Shown in pieces: positions 1-6,169 of a stretch of DNA of 8,158 bases. The translations under genes were made by a program, and so were the position numbers. The DNA lies in contig QGVC01000154.1 of NCBI GenBank assembly GCA_003242645.1, forward strand, positions 1 to 8,158, read 5' to 3'. This DNA is from Pseudomonadota bacterium (lineage in GTDB: Bacteria > Pseudomonadota > Alphaproteobacteria > Rhizobiales > Hyphomicrobiaceae). The notes below the pieces were generated by a model that had not been told where the DNA came from, ran no database searches, and saw nothing but the letters and a program-made list of their open reading frames with translations. Position 1 is the first letter of the stretch. Each line of letters starts with the position of its first letter.

Positions 1-49
1 GGGTCAGATTTTTATAAGAGACCGGGGTTTCCCTTTGAATTGAATTACC
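1..49. mobile_element. Possible end of an insertion element or rearranged DNA inside the permease gene
   Basis: These 49 bases are clearly more AT-rich than the adjoining gene and no longer encode permease-like sequence, while the frame to the right of position 50 does so without error. Read inward from the junction on the minus strand the segment begins GGGTAATTCAATTC and ends GACCC at the window edge. A gene broken mid-motif next to compositionally different DNA is what an insertion-sequence end looks like. No transposase, complete terminal repeat pair or target duplication can be seen, because the rest lies outside the window. A contig-end artefact is the main alternative. Confidence 0.3.
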
Positions 50-973
50 CATAAAACCCGGGACAAGGTGCCTTCCGATGATTCGCGCAGAACTGGCCCC
101 CATCAGCTGCGCTGCGAGCACGTAATCCTCCTCCCTGAGCGATAACAATTTCGAACGGACCGCGCGGGCAAGGCCGGTCCAATCTATGAGCCCGAGGATC
201 ACGGTAATCGCAAAGTAAACGACCATGGGGCTCCACGTGACCGGCATAATAGCGGCAAGTGCCAGCCACAGCGGGATCGTGGGCAAAGACTGCAGGACCT
301 CGATGACGCGCTGTATGATGAGGTCGACGACACCCCCATAGTAGCCAGCCAGCCCGCCGAAAATGAGCCCAAGCAGAAAGCTGATCGCGACGCCCAGCAG
401 GCCTATGGTTAAAGAAACTCGTGCTCCGTAGATGATCCGAGATAGCACATCGCGGCCAAGTCGATCGGTTCCGAGAAGGAACAAGGTGCCCTCGCGGGCA
501 GGGCAGAACAGGTGGATATCAGACTCGAATAGACCCCAGAATTTGTAAGGATCTCCCCGGCAGAAAAAACGGATGGGCTGAACCGCCGTGGGATCTATTG
601 TGTACTCCCTCTTAAGTGTCTCCATATTCAAGGAGTACTTCGTTCCATAGACGAACGGCCCAATGAATTGGCCTTCGTGGAACAGATGAATGGTCTGAGG
701 CGGCGCGTAAATATGATCGATGTGCCTCGTTTGATAATGATACGGCGCCAGGAATTCACAGAAGAGAATGCTGACGTAAAGCACAGCCAGGAAAATGCCA
801 GACGCAACGGCAACGCGGTGGCGCTTGAACTTCCACCACATGAGCCGCCATTGCGACGCGAGATAAACACGCTCCTGGGCCGCGGAAAGCCGTTCGATGG
901 ACCGCGGGTCGAACGGCTTCGTCGAGACGTAATGCTCTAGCGGGGCACCTGGCGGCGGGAGAGGCGTCGTCAT
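1..973 (-). CDS. ABC transporter permease, DppC/OppC type, 3' part missing or disrupted
   Basis: The second channel subunit starts at ATG 973 inside the stop of the previous gene (ATGA overlap), and its frame is open to the window edge (324 codons). Visible: a cytoplasmic N-terminus with WRLMWWKFKRHRVAV (42-56), TM1 about 55-76, a periplasmic insert of roughly 90 residues (about 77-165) containing RFFCRGDPYKFWGLFESDIHLFC (135-157), then LGTDRLGRDVLSRIIYGARVSL (167-188), TM segments near 189-210, 230-244 and 250-266, and the EAA loop EEDYVLAAQLMGASSARIIGRHLVPGFM (281-308). The large insert is typical of the subgroup paired with long binding proteins. After Met308 the expected continuation (a SHxI-like segment, then two more membrane helices) is replaced by GNSIQRETPVSYKNLT, which does not resemble the family. 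About 70-80 residues would be missing, so the protein is probably inactive unless the break is an assembly artefact. Confidence 0.85.
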   Translation of the reverse strand, partial: MTTPLPPPGAPLEHYVSTKPFDPRSIERLSAAQERVYLASQWRLMWWKFKRHRVAVASGIFLAVLYVSILFCEFLAPYHYQTRHIDHIYAPPQTIHLFHEGQFIGPFVYGTKYSLNMETLKREYTIDPTAVQPIRFFCRGDPYKFWGLFESDIHLFCPAREGTLFLLGTDRLGRDVLSRIIYGARVSLTIGLLGVAISFLLGLIFGGLAGYYGGVVDLIIQRVIEVLQSLPTIPLWLALAAIMPVTWSPMVVYFAITVILGLIDWTGLARAVRSKLLSLREEDYVLAAQLMGASSARIIGRHLVPGFMGNSIQRETPVSYKNLT

Positions 974-1968
974 CGCGTGCTCTTGCCCTGCAGCCGAATG
1001 CGCGGATCGAGAAAGGCTAGCGCGATGTCGGAAATCAAAACACCGATGACGGTGAGCAAAGCCAGCAACATCAGAAAGGACCCGGCAAGATACATGTCCT
1101 GGCTCTGTAAGGCCCTGATGAGAAGCGGTCCCGTCGTCTCGAGTGACAGAACAATCGCAACGATCTCTGCACCGGATACGACTTCTGGCAGAATGCCCCC
1201 AATACCACCGACGAAGAAATTAAGGGATGACCGCAACGGGTATTTGACCAAAGCCTTGAAGGGGTGAAGCCCCTTCGCCTTCGCAGTGATCGTGTACTGC
1301 TTCCGCAGCTCATCGAGGAGGTTGGCCCTGATCTTGCGGATCATGCTGGCCGTTCCGGCCGTCCCGATGACCAGGACCGGAATCCACATATGAGCGAGAA
1401 TCGACTTGAACTTTGCCCAGCTCATCGGCTGGTCGATGAACTCGGGCGCCATCAAGTGACCGATGGATGTACCGAACCAGACGTTGGCGAGGTACATCAG
1501 GATGAGCGCCAGAAGGAAATTCGGAATTGCAATGCCAAGCATTCCCAAGAAGGTGAGGCCATAGTCGCCCCAACTGTACTGATGAGTTGCAGAGTAAATT
1601 CCGATTGGAAAAGCAATCAGCCAGGTCAGCAAAATGGTTGCGAAGGAAACCAGGACGGTCAGGAAAATGCGGCTGCCGATGAGATCCGAGACAGGCATCT
1701 GGTACTCGAACGAATAGCCGAAATCCCCTTGCAACATGCCGGTAAGCCAGATGAAATATCGCTCGACCGGATGCTTGTCGAACCCATATTCCCGCTTCAG
1801 AAACTCAATCTTGCCTTTGTCGACGCCCTCCCCCTGAGCTTGGAGCTCAGCCATGTAGCTTTCGAAATAATCGCCGGGTGGCAGCTCCATTATGGTGAAC
1901 ACCAGAACGCTGGTGAGGAGCAGCGTCGGAATCATCATCAAAATCCGGCGGAAGATGTAGGAAAGCAT
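970..1968 (-). CDS. ABC transporter permease, DppB/OppB type
   Basis: A 332-residue inner-membrane permease, half of the importer's channel. I place the start at ATG 1968 (MLSYIFRRILMMIPTLLL): DppB-type proteins begin with this short basic stretch followed by TM1. A longer frame from 2085 would add 39 hydrophilic residues and overlap the binding-protein gene by about 100 bp. Visible features: TM1 about 9-27; a periplasmic loop with LKREYGFDKHPVERYFIWL and GDFGYSFEYQMPV (57-93); TM segments near 101-122, 136-164, 190-206, 252-275 and 297-319; and the cytoplasmic EAA-type loop RANLLDELRKQYTITAKAKGL (214-234) that contacts the ATPase. It ends with the family-typical FLDPRIRL. The gene lies 16 bp after the binding protein and its TGA overlaps the next ATG as ATGA. 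Length and motifs look intact. Confidence 0.95.
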   Translation of the reverse strand: MLSYIFRRILMMIPTLLLTSVLVFTIMELPPGDYFESYMAELQAQGEGVDKGKIEFLKREYGFDKHPVERYFIWLTGMLQGDFGYSFEYQMPVSDLIGSRIFLTVLVSFATILLTWLIAFPIGIYSATHQYSWGDYGLTFLGMLGIAIPNFLLALILMYLANVWFGTSIGHLMAPEFIDQPMSWAKFKSILAHMWIPVLVIGTAGTASMIRKIRANLLDELRKQYTITAKAKGLHPFKALVKYPLRSSLNFFVGGIGGILPEVVSGAEIVAIVLSLETTGPLLIRALQSQDMYLAGSFLMLLALLTVIGVLISDIALAFLDPRIRLQGKSTR

Positions 1969-1984
1969 GGTGTCGCTGCTGCCC

Positions 1985-3934
1985 TTATGACTCGCTTTCG
2001 CGGAACCAGAATGTGTCCGGCATATAGCGGCCGAAGTATCCGCCGGGATCGAACGCCCAGACGCCCTCCTCAGGCACGTTGACAAGATTTCTCGCGAAGA
2101 CGATCGGCTGGCGCGCTCCGCTCACGGTGCCAATCGTGAAAACCTGATCGGCATGAATCCGCAGCATTTCGTGCCAGATCTCAGCCCGCTCCTTGCTGGA
2201 CTTCGATACGCGCCACGCTTCATACAGCTCCAGGAGCCGGCGCACCTCTGGTATATCGGGCGGCTCGCCGACCATCCCTTTTTCCTCGTAATGCTGCCCC
2301 CATTTCGGCCATTGAAGTTGCGCTTGTGACGTTGGAGCAAGCTCGTGGGGGCTCATGTCCGGCGTCGCCACAGCGTTGTCCAAGCCGCTCCACACGGACA
2401 TCACGGTGCTGCCAGAGTAGATGCGCTTGCGAAACAGATCCCTCTGCGTCGGCCGCACGTATATCTTAATTCCCACCTTCAGCCAGGTGTCGCGAATGAG
2501 CGCAAGGACGTCCGATTGCTCGGTGCTCTCTCCCGCCGTTTCGATGACGATTTCCGCGCGGCGCCCATCGGGCAAAAGCCGTATGCCATCCGAATCCCGC
2601 TTCGCAAGGCCAGCCTCGTCGAGCAACTCGTTTGCACGCTTCAGATCGAAACGCGCCCATGCTTCCCGGTATTCGGGCTTGTAAAGCGGACTTTGCGGGA
2701 GAACGGTGTTGGCGCTCTCGCGAGCCAACCCATAGTAAATGGCCTGGTTGATCTCGCGCCGGTTGATCGCCAACGACAGGGCGCGGCGCACCCGAACATC
2801 GCGCAACAGCTTGCGCCAGACCGGATCCTGCGTGTTGAGGTTCGGCAGCAGTGCTATTCGGGAGCCCTCACCGCGCTCCCACAAAGCGACTTTGGGGCCG
2901 CCGCGAGCCTCAGCACGTTTCAAGAACGTGTAATCGTCGAACCGGATATAGCGGGCCTGTAGATCGGCTTCACCGCTCCCTGTCTGTGCGGCAATCAGCG
3001 ATCCGGAACCGATGCTGACAATCACCTCATCGACATAAGGGAGTTGTCGTCCGTCTGCGTCCACCCTGTGAAAATAAGGATTGCGTTTGAAAATGAAGCG
3101 AGTCGTCGGCTGCGCTGAGGTGTTGCACCAGGCATCGAGGCAGGGGAGGTCAGGATTCTCCGGCCGATACATCCGCCCCATCCGCTCGTGGAGCGCGCTC
3201 CAGCTCCGCACCCGCGCCGCTCTTACCTTTTCCTCAAGTCTTTCCGGGTCGGCGTACTTGGCGTGGAACTGCTTCAGGTAGTGACTCGGTGCGTAAATAT
3301 AGAGCGGCCTCGCGCCTGCAAGGGCTGGAAGGAATGCGGGATTCGGTGCGTGCCACGTGTAGCGGACCGTCAATGGGTCCAAGACTTCGAAAACCGGCGG
3401 CTTGCCATCGACCAGCATCTCCATTGGCGGGCCGGTAGGGGAAAGCTTTTCGTTGTTGGCTATGTCCTCCCAGAAATAGCGGAAATCTTCCGCTGTGAAG
3501 GGATGCCCGTCGGACCAACGGTGCCCCGGCCTGAGCCGCAGGGTGAAAACGCGACCCTCCTCGATCTCCAAATCTTCCAGAATATCCGGGACGAGATTCA
3601 GCTTGTCGTCATAGCCAACAAGCCGGGCATAACCGTAAACGATAACCATTCGGATGTCCTTGGGATCTCCCATCAACATCCTGATCCGGCCGCCGTGGCG
3701 TCCCGGCTCTCGTCCCAAGCTCCGCAGATCGATCACTCGCGGTTTGAGCGGAATTCTCTCCTCTACCGGCGGAAGCTCGCCTTTTTCCACCGCCTCTTTC
3801 AAATACGGCGGCTCGATCATCCTTTTGCCTGGCAGCACCAAACCCCAGGCTGTAGCCGGGACTGCCGCAATCAGCAGAAGGGCCGCTACGCTCCTCTTGA
3901 TGCGCCGCAACTCCGAACGACTTGGCTCCGTCAT
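1985..3934 (-). CDS. ABC transporter periplasmic solute-binding protein, family 5 (long peptide/opine-type)
   Basis: A 649-residue family-5 (SBP_bac_5) binding protein that would capture the ligand in the periplasm and deliver it to the permeases. The N-terminus is a Sec signal peptide: basic MTEPSRSELRRIKR, hydrophobic SVAALLLIAAVP, and a likely cleavage after ATA (residues 27-29). There is no lipobox Cys, so it should be soluble. Family motifs: GRHGGRIRM (78-86), WSDGHPFTAEDF (140-151), RFIFKRNPYFHRVDADGRQLPYVDE (279-303) and a later DVRVRRALSLAINR helix. At about 650 residues it is longer than DppA/OppA (about 535-545) and belongs to the long subgroup often paired with permeases carrying a large periplasmic insert, as here. 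The specific substrate (peptide, opine, sugar derivative or other) cannot be deduced. Its start abuts the ATPase stop and its stop lies 16 bp before the first permease. Confidence 0.95.
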   Translation of the reverse strand: MTEPSRSELRRIKRSVAALLLIAAVPATAWGLVLPGKRMIEPPYLKEAVEKGELPPVEERIPLKPRVIDLRSLGREPGRHGGRIRMLMGDPKDIRMVIVYGYARLVGYDDKLNLVPDILEDLEIEEGRVFTLRLRPGHRWSDGHPFTAEDFRYFWEDIANNEKLSPTGPPMEMLVDGKPPVFEVLDPLTVRYTWHAPNPAFLPALAGARPLYIYAPSHYLKQFHAKYADPERLEEKVRAARVRSWSALHERMGRMYRPENPDLPCLDAWCNTSAQPTTRFIFKRNPYFHRVDADGRQLPYVDEVIVSIGSGSLIAAQTGSGEADLQARYIRFDDYTFLKRAEARGGPKVALWERGEGSRIALLPNLNTQDPVWRKLLRDVRVRRALSLAINRREINQAIYYGLARESANTVLPQSPLYKPEYREAWARFDLKRANELLDEAGLAKRDSDGIRLLPDGRRAEIVIETAGESTEQSDVLALIRDTWLKVGIKIYVRPTQRDLFRKRIYSGSTVMSVWSGLDNAVATPDMSPHELAPTSQAQLQWPKWGQHYEEKGMVGEPPDIPEVRRLLELYEAWRVSKSSKERAEIWHEMLRIHADQVFTIGTVSGARQPIVFARNLVNVPEEGVWAFDPGGYFGRYMPDTFWFRESES

Positions 3935-5836
3935 CTATCTCACCTCGGGAGCCTCGAGCTCGCGTGCATCGACATTCGGATTAACCAACACGCGATGGCC
4001 CCCACCAAGATCGATATAGCTCATTGATCCGGCTCCGCTCCGCCGGAACTGAGGCGGCCAATTCTCCTCATTCGACGCGCCGCCCAGAGAAATGAACCTG
4101 AGGTCAAGCGGCCTGTCGAGATCGGGATAAGGCACGGCACTCAATAGCGCCCGCGTATAAGGATGGAGTGGCCGGCGAAAAAGGATTTGACGTGGCGCAA
4201 TCTCGACTATGCGCCCGCGGGCCATCACCGCAATCCGATCAGCCATATAATCGACGACCGCGAGGTTATGGGAAATGAAAATGTACGTCAGCCCCAGGCT
4301 GCTTTTCAGATCTTTTAGAAGATTGAGGATCTGCGCCTGTACCGAGACGTCGAGGGCCGAGACGGGCTCATCGAGGATTAGCATATCCGGATCGAGCGCC
4401 AATGCCCGCGCGATGCCGATGCGTTGTCTCTGCCCACCAGAAAAGCTGTGGGGATAGCGGTTCAGAAATCGCGGGTCGAGGCCCACGGCTTGCATCAGCT
4501 CCATCACGCGCTCGACCTGCTCCCGCGCTGTGCCGCGGCCATGGATCTGCAGCGGCTCGCGGATGATGTTGAGAACCGTCATACGCGGCGAAAGCGAGCT
4601 CACCGGGTCCTGGAAGACCATTTGAATTCGCGGCCGGAACGCCTTCAGAGCTGCGCCTTCAAGCTTTAGGAGATCAATCTCTTTCCCATCCGCGCCGAAA
4701 TAAGTGATGCTGCCAGAATCCGGAGTGATGGCGCGCATGAGTATCTTGCTTAAAGTCGACTTTCCGCAGCCCGACTCTCCCACAAGCCCGAGGCATTCAC
4801 CCCGCATCACGTCGAAGCTGACACCGTCGACCGCCGTGATCTTTTCCTGCTCGGATTGGCGGAACCAACCGTGTTTGCGCGTCGTGAATGATTTGCTGAG
4901 ATCACGAGCCTTTATGAGAATGTCTGAACCCGGTGCGGGCGCCTGAACCCGCTTTTCTGGCGGGATCCGAATTTTGACCCCATTGCCCATGTCCCGCAAT
5001 GAGACGAGCCGTTCGCCCGGCTCCATATCGAAATGGGGGACTGCTTTCAGGAGCGCCTTCAGATAGGGGTGGTGCGGCGTGCGAAAAATGGCCTCTGCGG
5101 TGCCCGCCTCCATGATCTCACCGTGGTAAATGACGATGACCTCGTCTGCCATATTGGCCACCACGCCGAGATCATGGGTAATCAGCAGCATCCCCATGTT
5201 GAACTTCTGCTGCAGATCCTTGAGCAGCTTCAGCACCTGGGCCTGAATGGTGACGTCGAGCGCGGTTGTCGGCTCGTCAGCAATGAGAAGCGCTGGCCGG
5301 CAAATCAGCGCCATCGCGATCATTGCCCGCTGCCGTAGGCCGCCGGAAAGCTCGAAAGGATACATATCGAAGGCGCGCATTGGGTCGGGAAAACCGACGA
5401 GGGCCAGCATCTCCTCGCTGCGGACGCGGGCTTCCTTCTTGGTGACGGGCTCGTGGGTGGTGAGGGCTTCCGAAATCTGGTCGCCAATGGTGTGAAGCGG
5501 CGACAGCGAGGTCATGGGCTCCTGAAAGATCATCGACATCGCGGAGCCGCGCAACGCCCGCATCTCCTTTCCATCAGGATCGAGCTTTGCGATGTCGACC
5601 GGCGCTGCCTTACCGTGCGGATCGAAGAGTATCCGCCCTTTGGTCACGGCCCCTGGCGGCGGAAGGAGGCCCATCACCGCCTGAGCAATCACCGATTTGC
5701 CCGAGCCGGATTCCCCCACCAGCGCAACGACACTGCCGCGCCGGACCCGGAAGCTCACGCCTTTGACCACCTCGTGCCAGATGCCGTGGAGTGAAAAAGA
5801 GATCCCCAGGTTTTCGATACGTAGCAAATCGCTCAT
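3935..5836 (-). CDS. Peptide/opine-type ABC transporter, fused dual ATP-binding protein (GsiA/YejF-like)
   Basis: A 633-residue protein with two complete nucleotide-binding domains in one chain; it would energise the importer whose other parts follow directly. Domain 1: Walker A GESGSGKS (41-48), Q-loop FQEPMTSL (104-111), signature LSGGLRQR (163-170), Walker B LLIADEPT (183-190) and H-loop His221. Domain 2: Walker A GESGCGKS (353-360), Q-loop FQDPVSSL (408-415), signature FSGGQRQR (465-472), Walker B LILDEP (486-491) and H-loop His523. Both sites look catalytically intact. Each domain is followed by an oligo_HPY-type tail (HHPY near 255, LHPY near 557), typical of oligopeptide/nickel transporter ATPases; the C-terminus ends with an FRRSG...GGGHRVLV segment common in this subfamily. 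Length is close to GsiA (about 620) and longer than YejF (about 530). The start ATG at 5836 is set by an in-frame TGA 18 bases upstream. The TAG stop directly abuts the binding-protein ATG. Confidence 0.96.
   Translation of the reverse strand: MSDLLRIENLGISFSLHGIWHEVVKGVSFRVRRGSVVALVGESGSGKSVIAQAVMGLLPPPGAVTKGRILFDPHGKAAPVDIAKLDPDGKEMRALRGSAMSMIFQEPMTSLSPLHTIGDQISEALTTHEPVTKKEARVRSEEMLALVGFPDPMRAFDMYPFELSGGLRQRAMIAMALICRPALLIADEPTTALDVTIQAQVLKLLKDLQQKFNMGMLLITHDLGVVANMADEVIVIYHGEIMEAGTAEAIFRTPHHPYLKALLKAVPHFDMEPGERLVSLRDMGNGVKIRIPPEKRVQAPAPGSDILIKARDLSKSFTTRKHGWFRQSEQEKITAVDGVSFDVMRGECLGLVGESGCGKSTLSKILMRAITPDSGSITYFGADGKEIDLLKLEGAALKAFRPRIQMVFQDPVSSLSPRMTVLNIIREPLQIHGRGTAREQVERVMELMQAVGLDPRFLNRYPHSFSGGQRQRIGIARALALDPDMLILDEPVSALDVSVQAQILNLLKDLKSSLGLTYIFISHNLAVVDYMADRIAVMARGRIVEIAPRQILFRRPLHPYTRALLSAVPYPDLDRPLDLRFISLGGASNEENWPPQFRRSGAGSMSYIDLGGGHRVLVNPNVDARELEAPEVR
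3939..3946 (-). promoter_or_regulatory. Ribosome binding site for the solute-binding protein gene
   Basis: GAGGTGAG on the minus strand ends four bases before the ATG at 3934 and lies inside the last codons of the ATPase gene. It is the strongest Shine-Dalgarno-like site I find in the window and fixes the binding-protein start. It fits the usual need for the binding protein to be made in excess over the ATPase. Confidence 0.65.
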
Positions 5837-5955
5837 CTGACGCAGTGATCAATCCGGCAGCCGGGATCGTCGATGTGGGACTGGGACACCGGCTCCGGCA
5901 CGATCTGCGGCAGCCATCGTTGGCTACCGGCATGCTTCGTCCCGCTCGGGCTCAT
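5833..5955 (-). CDS. Possible 40-residue small ORF / leader peptide overlapping the ATPase start
   Basis: An ATG at 5955 opens 40 codons ending in TGA (5835-5833), which overlaps the ATPase start codon as ATGA, the arrangement typical of translational coupling. By my count about 32 of 40 codons end in G or C, as in the genuine genes here. The peptide begins MSPSGTKHAG, ends RIDHCVR, has two Cys near its C-terminus, and has no signal peptide or membrane segment. The ribosome-binding site is weak (GGA about 8 bases upstream). The ATPase ATG has no clear Shine-Dalgarno of its own, which would make coupling useful. Against it: 40 codons can stay open by chance in GC-rich DNA, and I recognise no family. 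Alternatives are an untranslated leader or the remnant of a decayed gene. Confidence 0.35.
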   Translation of the reverse strand: MSPSGTKHAGSQRWLPQIVPEPVSQSHIDDPGCRIDHCVR

Positions 5956-6110
5956 TGTGAATCCAACGGCGCGTCCGCGAACAGCATCGCAGAATTCACC
6001 TTAATCGAAAGCTCATGCGGACGCCTAATATTACAGCACTATGACAGAATCGCCGCCACTGGATGCAATTGGCAAGATACACGCAGCAACTTTTGTCGCA
6101 GGAGCTCAAG

Positions 6111-6139
6111 GCGGCCGGCGCAAGCCCTGAGCCGGCCGC
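6111..6139. repeat. 9-bp perfect inverted repeat (hairpin) in the intergenic region
   Basis: GCGGCCGGC (6111-6119) and GCCGGCCGC (6131-6139) are exact reverse complements separated by 11 bases. Every base of the stem is G or C, so the hairpin would be very stable in RNA from either strand. No T-run follows on the minus strand, so it is not a standard intrinsic terminator by itself. It lies only five bases from the terminator-like T-run at 6145-6149. It could reinforce termination, protect the 3' end of the DUF3604 mRNA, or be a dispersed palindromic element; the sequence does not decide. Confidence 0.6.
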
Positions 6140-6143
6140 AGCC

Positions 6144-6166
6144 GAAAAACCCTTCTGCGGGAAGGA
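6144..6166 (-). terminator. Putative intrinsic terminator after the DUF3604 gene
   Basis: Read on the minus strand, four bases past the TAA stop, CCTTC (6165-6161) pairs with GAAGG (6155-6151) around a five-base CCGCA loop, with a possible extra T-G wobble pair at the base. A run of five T (6149-6145) follows one base later. Position, hairpin and T-run fit a Rho-independent terminator, but the 5-bp stem is short, so termination may be partial. If it works, it separates the DUF3604 transcript from the transporter operon. Confidence 0.5.
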
Positions 6167-6169
6167 ACT

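Larger units (their letters stand above)
5956..6169. other. Intergenic region between DUF3604 gene and transporter operon
   Basis: This stretch should hold the transporter operon's promoter. Its left part is more AT-rich (around 5990-6050 and 6061-6100) than the genes. The best sigma70-like pair I can find on the minus strand is TTGCAT (6068-6063) and CATAGT (6043-6038), with a 19-bp spacer. Both the hexamers and the spacing are poor, so I do not call a promoter. An 8-bp inverted repeat, GCGTCCGC (5971-5978) with GCGGACGC (6017-6024), surrounds a 38-bp AT-richer spacer and could be a regulator site or chance. No gene longer than the small ORF at 5955-5833 is supported here, and no transcription factor gene is visible in the window. 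Confidence 0.4.

Noticed and set aside
45..269. 74-codon minus-strand frame at the left edge
   Set aside because: It is out of frame with the permease gene, which continues through this region with clear EAA-loop sequence.
1264..2082. 272-codon plus-strand frame across the first permease and the end of the binding-protein gene
   Set aside because: It is antisense to two well-supported genes, and its hydrophilic, low-complexity-like translation lacks any family feature.
970..2085. Longer start for the first permease (371 residues)
   Set aside because: The extra 39 residues are hydrophilic and are encoded inside the binding-protein gene in another frame. The normal DppB N-terminus begins at 1968.
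3188..4027. 279-codon plus-strand frame opposite the binding-protein gene
   Set aside because: It is a shadow of the solute-binding protein, which has a signal peptide and family motifs. It also crosses the ATPase/binding-protein junction.
1..5836. Assignment as the microcin C importer yejABEF
   Set aside because: The general architecture is similar, but the ATPase comes first, the ATPase and binding protein are longer than YejF and YejA, and the second permease has a large periplasmic insert. Only a peptide/opine-type importer can be claimed.
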